The position numbers and the translations under genes are program-made. This document shows, piece after piece, positions 44,361 to 53,114 of a stretch of DNA of 63,620 bases (its first letter is position 1; every line of letters begins with the position of its first letter). The DNA is taken from contig JBMNCO010000214.1 of the NCBI GenBank assembly GCA_049366815.1, positions 1-63,620 on the forward strand. The letters are read 5' to 3'. The stretch is from CAYNYM01 sp049366815. Lineage in GTDB: Bacteria > Desulfobacterota > DSM-4660 > Desulfatiglandales > HGW-15. Below the pieces are notes generated by a model that was given only the letters and a program-made list of their open reading frames with translations, was not told the DNA's origin and did not search any database.

Positions 44361-44570
44361 TCACGCCCCCTCCGCCGCTACAGAGCCGGGCCCTGCAAGG
44401 GGGCGGAACATCTTTTTCCCGGCACCGCAGATAGGGCAGGTCCAGTCCTCTGGGAGATCTTTGAAGGGGGTACCTTTCGGGATCTTACCTTTACGGTCTC
44501 CCCTGTCCGGGTCATAGATGTATCCGCAGTTTGTCGTCTGGCATTGCCACATTTCCTCTGGAAGGGCCAT
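44361..44570 (-). CDS. Rubredoxin (type II, C-x4-C)
   Basis: A 69-residue rubredoxin read from the ATG at 44570, with GGAGG close upstream; the longer frame is not supported. The first Cys pair is Cys10/Cys15 (C-x4-C) instead of C-x2-C, as in the second rubredoxin of some Desulfovibrio; the second pair is Cys45/Cys48. A ~16-residue C-terminal tail is extra. It lies between perR and the second rubrerythrin gene. Confidence 0.88.
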   Translation of the reverse strand: MALPEEMWQCQTTNCGYIYDPDRGDRKGKIPKGTPFKDLPEDWTCPICGAGKKMFRPLAGPGSVAAEGA

Positions 44571-44686
44571 GATTCCTCCATAATCCAAAATTTTTGTAGC
44601 ATGCGGACCGTCCCAGAACGGCCGCCTGGTTGGTTTGCACGCAGAAACACCTATTTCCGGATCAGTACGACAAATTTGGTCGGCTG

Positions 44687-45181
44687 TTACTCCGGCTTGA
44701 AGAAGGCCTTTGCAGAGGCTCCGCAGACCGGACACTTCTCAGGCGGCTCCTTTTCACAGGTATAGCCGCATACGGAGCAGACATAGTAATCGACCTCTTC
44801 GAGGTCTTCCATATTGTCAAAGGCATTCTGATAGAGGTCGGCATGCACTTTTTCAACGGCATTGGCGTAGGTAAAGCTCCGCTCGGCGATTTTATGGCCC
44901 TCCTCTTTAGCCTCTTCGATCATTTTAGGGTACATGCTCTTGAATTCGTGGGTTTCGCCGGATATGGCCTCCTTGAGGTTCTCTTTCGTGTTTTTTACGG
45001 CCTTCAGTGCCCGAAGATGGGAGTGGGCGTGGACAGTTTCAGCAGAAGCCGCGGCCCTGAAAAGTTTCGCGATTTGTGCTTTTCCTTCTTTTTCGGCCTG
45101 ATCGGCAAAGGCAAGGTATTTTCGATTGGCTTGGGATTCACCGGCAAAGGCCTCCAGCAGATTCTGTTCGGTTTTGTTCAC
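44687..45181 (-). CDS. Rubrerythrin, second copy
   Basis: A 164-residue rubrerythrin, shorter than the copy at 43148 and clearly diverged. The diiron helices hold AETVHAHSHL, ETHEFKSMYP and NAVEKVHADLY; the C-terminal rubredoxin-like module YVCSVCGYTC...CPVCGA has the short spacing of the nigerythrin/revRbr-like group. It is the first gene of the peroxide-defence run, so its upstream gap should hold the promoter. Confidence 0.93.
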   Translation of the reverse strand: MNKTEQNLLEAFAGESQANRKYLAFADQAEKEGKAQIAKLFRAAASAETVHAHSHLRALKAVKNTKENLKEAISGETHEFKSMYPKMIEEAKEEGHKIAERSFTYANAVEKVHADLYQNAFDNMEDLEEVDYYVCSVCGYTCEKEPPEKCPVCGASAKAFFKPE

Positions 45182-45359
45182 GGCATGTCTCCTTGTCTTT
45201 TTTTCAGATTAAGATAATTCAGGGCGGTTCAGTGGGAAATGGGGTGAAGCATGTATTTTGAGAGGAAAAAGACCGGATTTGAATGGGGATTGCCTTTGTC
45301 AGGTCAATGATTACTTTTAAATATATTGGATATGACATAATGCCAGGGGGAAAGCCGTC

Positions 45360-47492
45360 ATGGCCCAAAAAAAAGACACTTCGGACGTGAGGGGAAGGGG
45401 TAATAGACTCGTTGATGAAAAGAGTCCATACCTCCTCCAGCATGCCTACAATCCCGTGGAATGGTTTCCGTGGGATGAAGCGGCCTTTGAAACGGCCCGT
45501 AAGCAAGACAAACCCATTTTTCTTTCGATCGGCTATTCGACCTGCCATTGGTGCCACGTGATGGAAAAGGAGTCCTTTGAGGACCCGGAAGTGGCGGCCC
45601 TCATGAACGAAACCTTTGTATCCATCAAGGTGGACCGCGAAGAGCGGCCCGATCTGGACCACGTTTACATGGCGGTATGCCAGGCCTTGACAGGCCGGGG
45701 TGGCTGGCCCCTGACGATTCTCATGACCCCGGAAAAGAAGCCCTTTTATGCAGGGACCTATATTCCCAAGGAAAACCGTTTCGGACAACCGGGATTGATG
45801 GCCCTGATACCCCAGATCAGGACCTTGTGGACGGAGCGCCGTGTCGAGATAATCAGATCCGCGGAAGAGATCTTGAAGGCCATGAAGGGCATGGCACATG
45901 CCCCGTCCGCAGGCAACCTGGAGCGGACTATCCTGGATAGGGCCTATGAAGAATTCGAACACCGCTTTGATGCGATCTATGGCGGCTTCGGTCAGGCCCC
46001 CAAATTCCCGTCTCCCCACAATCTCCTGTTCCTGCTCCGGCACTGGAAACGGACGGGGAGGCCGGAGGCCCTCAAAATGGTAGAGAAGACCCTCAGGGAG
46101 ATGCGCCATGGCGGCATCTGCGATCAGATCGGTTATGGTTTCCACCGTTATTCCACGGACAGGGAATGGCTGGTCCCTCATTTCGAAAAGATGCTCTACG
46201 ATCAGGCACTCTTGTGCCTGGCCTACCTCGAAACCTATCAGGCTACAGGAGACTCCTTTTACAGCAATACGGCCGAAGAGATCCTGATCTATGTGCTGAG
46301 GGACATGACTTCCCCCGATGGTGGGTTCTATTCGGCGGAAGATGCAGACAGTGAAGGGGTTGAGGGAAGATTTTATGTCTGGAAGGAAGAAGAATTACGA
46401 AAAATATTGGCCAAGGAAGAGGCGGACCTTATTTGCAGGGTATTCAATGTGAAGGAGCAGGGCAATTTCCATGAGGAGGCCAGCCGTAAAAAAACGGGAG
46501 CCAATATCCTTTATCTGGGCAAGGGACTTCCTGAGATCGCCCACGAACTGAATCTTCTGCCTGAAATCCTTGAGGACAGGATCGCCGCTGCAAGAGAAAG
46601 GCTTTTTCGGGCAAGAGAGGATCGCATTCATCCCCACAAGGATGACAAGATCCTTACCGACTGGAATGGACTCATGATCGCGGCCTTCGCTCGTGGGGCC
46701 AAAGTCCTGGGGGACGACCGGTATGCTGAAGCTGCTGAAAAGGCGACCGATTTTATCATGACAGTTTTGCGAAAAGAAGACGGACGCCTCCTTCACCGTT
46801 ACAGGGACGGGGGGGCCGGTATCGCTGCGCACCTGGACGATTATGCCTTTTTCGTCTGGGGGTTGATAGAGCTCTATGAAGCAACCTACGAAGCAAGCTT
46901 TTTGCGGACGGCCCTGGAAATCAACCGGGATATGCTGAGGCACTTTTGGGACCATGATCATGGGGGTCTCTTCTTTGCTGCTCAGGATTCCGAGAGACTG
47001 ATTCTTCGAAACAAGGAGGCCTATGACGGGGCCATCCCCTCCGGTAACGGGGTGGCCATGCTCAACCTCCTCAGATTGGCACGCCTCACAGGTGATGCGG
47101 AATTGGAGGAAACCGCGGCTGCCGTCGGTGAAGCCTTTTCCGGCCAGATCAAGCAGATGCCTTCGGCCTTCACCCAGTTCCTGGCGGCATACGATCTTGC
47201 CCTGGGGCCTTCCCACGAGGTTGTGATCGTGGGGCCAACGGGATCAGAAGAAACGATGAAAATGTTGAGTGCCCTGCAAACGGCCTATAATCCCAGCCTC
47301 GTGACACTTTTCAGGCCCTCTGGGCAAGAGAATCCCGAGATTGAGGAAATCGCCCCATTCACCAGAAGTTATTCAGCGCTGGGTGGAAAGGCTACTGCCT
47401 ATGTCTGCAGGGACCATTCCTGCAGCGTTCCCACCACGGATGTCAAGGCCATGTTGAAGATTTTGAGTCGGGAGGCGGAAGGGGCAATTTAA
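45360..47492 (+). CDS. DUF255 thioredoxin-fold protein (YyaL/SSP411 type)
   Basis: A 710-residue protein of usual family length. The N-terminal thioredoxin-like domain (about 15-180) opens with RLVDEKSPYLLQHAYNPVEW and has the CHWCHVM motif at about 60; the rest is an (alpha/alpha)6 glycosidase-like barrel (FGQAPKFPSPHNLLFLLRHW, EKMLYDQALL, ADSEGVEGRFYVW). The role is not settled in bacteria. It is divergent from the rubrerythrin gene and may share its regulation. Confidence 0.9.
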   Translation: MAQKKDTSDVRGRGNRLVDEKSPYLLQHAYNPVEWFPWDEAAFETARKQDKPIFLSIGYSTCHWCHVMEKESFEDPEVAALMNETFVSIKVDREERPDLDHVYMAVCQALTGRGGWPLTILMTPEKKPFYAGTYIPKENRFGQPGLMALIPQIRTLWTERRVEIIRSAEEILKAMKGMAHAPSAGNLERTILDRAYEEFEHRFDAIYGGFGQAPKFPSPHNLLFLLRHWKRTGRPEALKMVEKTLREMRHGGICDQIGYGFHRYSTDREWLVPHFEKMLYDQALLCLAYLETYQATGDSFYSNTAEEILIYVLRDMTSPDGGFYSAEDADSEGVEGRFYVWKEEELRKILAKEEADLICRVFNVKEQGNFHEEASRKKTGANILYLGKGLPEIAHELNLLPEILEDRIAAARERLFRAREDRIHPHKDDKILTDWNGLMIAAFARGAKVLGDDRYAEAAEKATDFIMTVLRKEDGRLLHRYRDGGAGIAAHLDDYAFFVWGLIELYEATYEASFLRTALEINRDMLRHFWDHDHGGLFFAAQDSERLILRNKEAYDGAIPSGNGVAMLNLLRLARLTGDAELEETAAAVGEAFSGQIKQMPSAFTQFLAAYDLALGPSHEVVIVGPTGSEETMKMLSALQTAYNPSLVTLFRPSGQENPEIEEIAPFTRSYSALGGKATAYVCRDHSCSVPTTDVKAMLKILSREAEGAI

Positions 47493-47525
47493 AAAAGATT
47501 GCGACACCGCGCCTCCTCCATTCAA

Positions 47526-49595
47526 TCACTCGGGTTCCATGTATCTTTCGACGACCCGGATGAAATCAACCTCCATATGCTGATGATGTTCCACTGTGGA
47601 AGCCTCAGTCAGGTTCCAAAGTTGCTGAGTTAAATTGATGGATTCCAGGAAGAAAGGCTCGGGTATGGGGATGCCGCAGTTTTGAAATAAGGTGTGAACA
47701 TTCAACGCCATAATGTGTCCAAAGCTGAAACCGCAGTAAGCGGTGTTGGAATCCCAATATACGCCCTGGCCCTCAACCGAAAATTGAAGGCTAAGCCCGT
47801 TGTTAAATTCAAAGCTCAGATACTGCCAGGCGGCAGTCGTACCCTCTGCGGAAGGCGGCTGCGCATTAATGGAAAGATCGTCGATCTTGAACTGTAAACA
47901 GGTTTCCGCTGTAACCATTAAACCGTTTGGGTGGTCGGCATCTACAAGATCCAGGTGCGAACTGTTGAATCGCGGACTCTTGTAGCCCATGAATCTCAAG
48001 TTGTCTTTGAGAAGGACCCCATTGTCCACGGCATTTGATGTCGTGCCGTTGTCCGGGTTTTCATCGGGAACGGTATGAATCCATGGATACTTCCCATCCA
48101 GACCGTTGTCCCACTCTTCATTAAATCTTATGTCCCCCAATGAAAAGGATTTCCCGATTACACAATTCTCTTCGTTTCCAAGTCTTCCCCGGTAAGCAAG
48201 CATGCAAGTAATGGAACCATAACTGTCCAGGGGAACAGATCGGGACAGATAGAACAGGACATCCGTCGCCTCACCATACTGAAGGGTGCCGCTTTCCACG
48301 TCATTTGACCGGATGAATATGTCGTCGCTCCCATCGGGATTTCCCCCCACAGGCGTGTAGCGGACGACAACAGTAAAGATCCCATTGTTCATTTGTTCTT
48401 CACTGGGCGTGATATTTTTAACGTTCAGGAATATGGCACATATAGAATTGTCAAGAAATATGGGCAAGGCGGATGCCTGCAATTTACCGCGAAAGAAATA
48501 ATTCAAAAGGCCGGCTGAGTAGCCAATAGCACGAGGTATGAGTCTTTGGGAATAATCCTCGTAAATGGCATCGTCCAGTGTGGCCGCTTCATGTACCAAT
48601 TTCCATTCGCTGGAATACGGATCAAAACAATATTCAAACACTGAAGCTGTGGCCAGGCGGTAGCCTGTTTCACCATCGGCGACTTTTTTTTGGTACTCTC
48701 TTAAGACCTTTCTTGACGGGTCCTTTGGGTCCGGTATTTCATATTCCGTCAATTCGACACTTGTGCATGCGGGATAAGGAAAAGTGTCCGTTGTGAACAT
48801 GGTGTCCAGGCTCAAAAAATTTGCATTGGCATACTCCGAAAGGCCGATGTCGGATCGTAATGTATCTTCGGGAATTTCGCCCGTGTATATTTCCGTGTCA
48901 AAGAGGTTTGCAACAGGAACGGGCGCAAGCGTACTCGGGTTTCCAATTACGGTCGGGTCAAATGGAATATAATCGTAGGTCAAAATTTTCGCCAAATTTA
49001 TCTGTTTAGAGACCCAAGTCTCATAGTTATAAAATATATGGACATCATCCCTTGTATGGGAGGGGACCGACATATCCTGCACCAAATGCATGAGCTGCCC
49101 AAGCCCCCTGAAGGTAGCTGCAAAATTATCATCCCGCTCTTTTTTGTTTTCAGCCTTAAGCGCATTGTAAAAATAACCTCTGACATCATTCCATGAGTAA
49201 TACCCGTGAGGAGTTTGCGTTCCTTCCGGCGCTTGAGACCATTGGATGGATGATGACCAGGAGCCCTTCAGGCCTTCGTTGGTCAGAGGGTTGTGAAAAT
49301 GGTTAAAGGACCGAAGATAAGGAATGATACTTGAGGGAGGTTTATCTTCATATCTGCCTCCGTCGCGCATCCATTCCCAGACTTTCTTCGAATTAAAGCT
49401 TTCATCTGTGCCGTTTGAAAATCCCGTTTGGCTCCGCAAAAATGAATCCACTGAAAAGCCAAAGATGGTATTGCTGGCAATGAACTGATTTAAAACTTCA
49501 TGGGTTTTGGGATGTAAGGCATAACTCTTTGAAAGGGAAATAAAAAGAATTCCAAGAAAGACAAAGATGCCGGAAAAATATCTTCTATTTTTCAT
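47526..49595 (-). CDS. Exported protein with zinc phospholipase C / P1 nuclease-like domain
   Basis: A 689-residue protein with a signal peptide (1-26, cut near SYA). The N-terminal ~300 residues hold a pattern of His, Asp and Glu like zinc-dependent phospholipase C: FNHFHNPL (His99, His101), GQLMHLVQDMSVPSHTRDD (His170, Asp174, His180) and a His-rich follow-up at 186. The rest is beta-rich, like a C-terminal sugar- or lipid-binding part. Its start overlaps the stop of the preceding gene (ATGA). Enzymatic activity is inferred only from the metal-ligand pattern. Confidence 0.6.
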   Translation of the reverse strand: MKNRRYFSGIFVFLGILFISLSKSYALHPKTHEVLNQFIASNTIFGFSVDSFLRSQTGFSNGTDESFNSKKVWEWMRDGGRYEDKPPSSIIPYLRSFNHFHNPLTNEGLKGSWSSSIQWSQAPEGTQTPHGYYSWNDVRGYFYNALKAENKKERDDNFAATFRGLGQLMHLVQDMSVPSHTRDDVHIFYNYETWVSKQINLAKILTYDYIPFDPTVIGNPSTLAPVPVANLFDTEIYTGEIPEDTLRSDIGLSEYANANFLSLDTMFTTDTFPYPACTSVELTEYEIPDPKDPSRKVLREYQKKVADGETGYRLATASVFEYCFDPYSSEWKLVHEAATLDDAIYEDYSQRLIPRAIGYSAGLLNYFFRGKLQASALPIFLDNSICAIFLNVKNITPSEEQMNNGIFTVVVRYTPVGGNPDGSDDIFIRSNDVESGTLQYGEATDVLFYLSRSVPLDSYGSITCMLAYRGRLGNEENCVIGKSFSLGDIRFNEEWDNGLDGKYPWIHTVPDENPDNGTTSNAVDNGVLLKDNLRFMGYKSPRFNSSHLDLVDADHPNGLMVTAETCLQFKIDDLSINAQPPSAEGTTAAWQYLSFEFNNGLSLQFSVEGQGVYWDSNTAYCGFSFGHIMALNVHTLFQNCGIPIPEPFFLESINLTQQLWNLTEASTVEHHQHMEVDFIRVVERYMEPE

Positions 49596-50269
49596 TTTGG
49601 TGGCCTCCCAATCGGTTGTAGTCCAAACCTTATATGTTCTTCATTTATTGCCTTATATAAAAGCGGCAATTCCTCAGGTCCGTATTCACCCGGTCTTCCA
49701 GGAATCGCTCTCAACCGCTCCTTGCGGGTCGTCATCCTGGGCAATTCAACCAATCCGCATGTGACCTCTTTTAAGACACCAGGTTCCCCGATTTGGTTTG
49801 ACAACATCCTCATTTTCTTCTTCTGTCCGAAGTTTTCTGCCAAAAAATACATCTCCATATTAGATAGACCCATATCTGGGGGTGGGTTAATAAGTAAATT
49901 GTTGGGGCAACTTCCATAACCGGGCTTGTAAATTATAAATTCTGTAAGCGATTCCTTTGAGTTAGGTCCTGTCATTGTTGTGTAGGAAGGGAAATAAAAC
50001 TCCCCCTTGTGATTGGTCGATGTCTCTTTTACTTTTATATTCGTAGAATATCCTCCGGCTGGAGTGCCTATAATTGATGCAGTGTAATACATTGCCACCA
50101 CCACTACATCCTCGATAGGTTCATTTTTCTCAGCATCCAGCACCTTCCCCTTATATGGGGGTTTGTGAAATACCAGCCAATCCGCAGAGGCTCGATCCAC
50201 TGGAAGAGACATAGAGGTGATCAGAATAAAAACGATTGTTATAAGCTTTAAAAAGACCTTATTTTCCAT
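49592..50269 (-). CDS. Exported protein with carboxypeptidase-regulatory-like domain
   Basis: A 225-residue protein with a signal peptide (about 1-29). Residues about 38-100 (YKGKVLDAEKNEPIEDVVVVA, then TSTNHKGEFYFPSY) fit the carboxypeptidase-regulatory-like (transthyretin-like) beta-sandwich. The C-terminal part is not recognised. It is translationally coupled to the downstream phospholipase-like gene and overlaps the end of the upstream Ig-like gene by 22 bp, so the three products are made together. Confidence 0.6.
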   Translation of the reverse strand: MENKVFLKLITIVFILITSMSLPVDRASADWLVFHKPPYKGKVLDAEKNEPIEDVVVVAMYYTASIIGTPAGGYSTNIKVKETSTNHKGEFYFPSYTTMTGPNSKESLTEFIIYKPGYGSCPNNLLINPPPDMGLSNMEMYFLAENFGQKKKMRMLSNQIGEPGVLKEVTCGLVELPRMTTRKERLRAIPGRPGEYGPEELPLLYKAINEEHIRFGLQPIGRPPK

Positions 50270-51705
50270 AATCCCTCACTATTCTTTATGAATAATAGAA
50301 AAAACGAGTATTCCTTTGCGCCTCTCATAATCCTCAAATCATACTCTGCCGAATTTTTTCTTTTATTAATGAATTGAATATCTTCAAATTCCTGGGCCAT
50401 TTGAATACGCTGTTGTTCCGAAAGTGCAGAGAAAATATCTCTGTAAACATTCTTTCTGGAATCGTCAAAAAATTTTACGGCACCGGGTATATCCCCTATT
50501 GCCAGCGCATTCCTCATGCCCTCCCATTTGGTCCGTAAAAGCGTGTCTAAAAAGGCCTTATCAAGAACAACTATCCCAAAAGTATCTGTAAAGTTCATGC
50601 TCTGGTCATCTGTCACGTTTGCGGTGAAATAGTATATGCCTTCACCGGAAATTTTGACCCTGTACTCTTGGCTCGTACTATCAAGGAACTCGACCGTACC
50701 CGGACCTGTGTGGGAAATGGAAGATTCTGGGAAGGTAAAGGGGCACTCTACCTCAAGAGTTGTTTCAAAAGGCGAGACGCCTGACTCTGTATCAGCGGTT
50801 ATCCTTACATAATTTCCTGCAGTTACGGCATTTACCGCGATGGATGCGGTTGCCGTATTCCCATCAACATCCGTGACGATTGCCGTGATCGTATTTTCCC
50901 CATGTTCCAGTGGGACATGGTTGGCGACAAACTGATTTCCGTATACCATGGCCAGGATTCCATTGACACGGACTCCCACCTCGTTGCCCAACGGACTTGT
51001 TATGGTGCCATGAACCATGATATCCGGCCTGGATAGGGTATCACCATCCAAGGGTGAGATAAATGATACGGCCAGCGGAGTGACAACCACCGAGACACTG
51101 GCGGTTTCGGTGCCGCCGGGGCCGGTTGCGGTAATCGTGTAGGTAATGGTTTCCGGAGGCGAGACGTCCATGGAACCACTGCGTTCAACAGGTCCGATTT
51201 CGGGCTCGATCACACAGGTATCCGCATTGGCTGATGACCATGTCAATGTGGAAAGTCCTCCAGACGGGATATTTTCAGGGTCTGCAGTGAAGGTAACCGC
51301 AGGCTTTTCCTGTTGCTGTCCCTGTGTCACCTCGATGGTGAGAAAACTCCTCGGGCTGCTCCCAAGTTCAACGGTAATCGAATTGTTCTCTCCAAGATCG
51401 ACCGGCGCCTGGAGGAGATAGACATTTTGATTGAAATCGTTCGTTCCCAATATCTTCACACCATTCAAAAAAATCGATGCGCTGCTTATGGCGTCGGTAA
51501 TCCTGTCTGATCCGTCTATGGCCCCATTCTTCACAATGAGCATTCCCTCGCCAGGAATTGAGGTAAAGGAATCCGTAAAGATATCCGGCGATCCGGAGGT
51601 TCGGATGTACTGTTTCGGACCGAGCCTGGTCATTTCAGCCGCAAAGGGGGTTCCGATAAAAATACAAAAGAACAAACACAACATGCAAACAACGGATGTT
51701 TTCAT
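50248..51705 (-). CDS. Exported multi-domain Ig-like protein
   Basis: A 485-residue protein with a signal peptide (1-22). A beta-rich N-terminal module (about 30-130) is followed by Ig-like domains (about 135-210, with a TWSSANADTC pattern), a glucodextranase-B-like domain (about 215-295, FISPLDGDTLSRPDIMVHGTI) and a module ending in FLDTLLRTKWEGMRNALAIGD and a final LLFIKNSEGLWKIRSF. Similar C-terminal modules occur, to my knowledge, in deltaproteobacterial PKD/RHS surface proteins. It is first in the three-gene operon, and likely binds a surface partner. Confidence 0.65.
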   Translation of the reverse strand: MKTSVVCMLCLFFCIFIGTPFAAEMTRLGPKQYIRTSGSPDIFTDSFTSIPGEGMLIVKNGAIDGSDRITDAISSASIFLNGVKILGTNDFNQNVYLLQAPVDLGENNSITVELGSSPRSFLTIEVTQGQQQEKPAVTFTADPENIPSGGLSTLTWSSANADTCVIEPEIGPVERSGSMDVSPPETITYTITATGPGGTETASVSVVVTPLAVSFISPLDGDTLSRPDIMVHGTITSPLGNEVGVRVNGILAMVYGNQFVANHVPLEHGENTITAIVTDVDGNTATASIAVNAVTAGNYVRITADTESGVSPFETTLEVECPFTFPESSISHTGPGTVEFLDSTSQEYRVKISGEGIYYFTANVTDDQSMNFTDTFGIVVLDKAFLDTLLRTKWEGMRNALAIGDIPGAVKFFDDSRKNVYRDIFSALSEQQRIQMAQEFEDIQFINKRKNSAEYDLRIMRGAKEYSFFLLFIKNSEGLWKIRSF

Positions 51706-52189
51706 AGTTGTCTCCTTCTCTTTTATTTGAAAATGGGGTTGAGGATTCTGAGAAGCCTATTCCAGTGAATACATGCTAAGGGTAAGTGATGGCAAAGCAG
51801 TGTAAGAACAAACGGAGTTTTGACATAAATTGTACTTTGAGCACTCTTAGCAATACTTATACCAAACGGAATGCCTCTCTTTTAAAGTGCATTTTATTGA
51901 GAAGTATTTCCTATGAAGAGACAGCCGTGATAGTATGACTGGCAAGGGATTAGATAAAAACAGAAGCACAGCAGTAATTGCTGTGAAGCGGATTGGGTTG
52001 GCTATATCATCTGACCTTAAGAGGAGAAAAAGGTTGAAATGCAGAAATATTTATGCACTGTTGCACAAATTTCTGTGCACTTTCTAAATGCTGAGGGAGG
52101 AAGTTACGAAATGAAACCGGAAGGGAGTGTTTGAAAAGCCTCTGAGCAGTGCTCCCTGTCCTATGCTACTTATAAGCGAAAAGAGCCTG
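51706..52189. other. Intergenic stretch with two hairpins
   Basis: These 484 bp lie upstream of the exported-protein operon. Two palindromes are visible: CACAGCA/TGCTGTG (51967-51985) and TGCACA/TGTGCA (52062-52079). They may be operators of the operon or hairpins in its leader. No coding frame looks real. Confidence 0.45.
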
Positions 52190-52336
52190 CTACTTTCGCA
52201 TGATAAAAACAGCGAATATCAAAATACAGGCGCCCAAAACAGCGAAGGTGAGTTTATGATCTGAAAACACGTTGATCAATGGGCTTACAATTTCAACGGC
52301 GTTTTGTGCGGCAATCAAACCATATTCTATCATCAT
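52190..52336 (-). CDS. Small single-span membrane protein
   Basis: A 48-residue protein with two consecutive ATG codons at the start, preceded by a GAGGGGGG purine tract. Residues about 29-46 (LTFAVLGACILIFAVFI) form one membrane segment, followed by the positive tail RK. The N-terminal half is amphipathic. I do not recognise the family. It is on the strand of the exported-protein operon but 485 bp upstream of its first gene. Confidence 0.55.
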   Translation of the reverse strand: MMIEYGLIAAQNAVEIVSPLINVFSDHKLTFAVLGACILIFAVFIMRK

Positions 52337-53114
52337 GCCCCCCCTCGTATCGCAAAAAGGATTTGCCTTACAAAAAGACGGCCTCGGTCATAAAAGCTGG
52401 AATCCTCGGCAGGCCTGGTGCAGGTTTGAAAAACTCGGATCTGATCTAGGGTCTTTTTTTGTTTCGTCGTGCTCATGCCGGGCTTGTGAGCTTATAGGGC
52501 TATTCATCGGACACGATATTTCGGACTCATTCGGTGGCATCACAACGGACCCCTCGAGTGCGGTTACAATTCCATGCAAATGCAGGATATGTAACGTCAT
52601 CATATTTTGTCAAATGGATTCATGCGGTTTCGTGTGAGTTGTGTGCGGCATTTGATTTCGGAATATTATTCCCATGTTTCAAGGTGTCTTATCCTCTGTG
52701 CCGCGGGGAGCTCTGTGTGAGATAAGCTCTTTTGGGTTTTTGTGTCCTTTGTTAACCCCTTGCCTCATCTTCAAAATAACATCTCGATGAAGGCGACATA
52801 TCTCAAAAACTAGTCGATAAATTGATATTTTGTCGACACGTCTGTGGGTCGCGGAAACAGGCTGAAATGACAGGGGTGTGGGCTTTTCGCCGCGCCAAGG
52901 GATACTGTGGGGCAGGAATGCTCCTGCTGCCACCCTGCATACCTGCTTAATGTTTTCAGTTTATTCTGGATTTCTTCTTGACCATCCAACCGAATCGCTA
53001 TAATTTACATTCAGTCTTTATGAATGATCCTTAAAGCTCATGTAATCATTTGCGTCCAGACATTTGACCCAGGTTTTCCGTTCCAACCAGTAAGTCGCGC
53101 GGGAGCTGATCATC
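52337..53114. other. Long intergenic region, boundary of the accessory block
   Basis: These 778 bp separate the exported-protein operon (minus) from the restriction locus (plus). Short open frames on both strands have no family features. Around 52680-52750 the sequence reads like a degraded member of the CTCTGTG/CACAGAG repeat class common in deltaproteobacterial intergenic DNA. A GGGAG site at 53101 serves hsdR. Confidence 0.5.

Noticed and set aside
52272..52637. 121-residue plus-strand frame and a 71-residue minus-strand frame at 52388-52603
   Set aside because: Neither has a ribosome-binding site, domain or plausible composition; the first overlaps the better supported 48-residue membrane protein.
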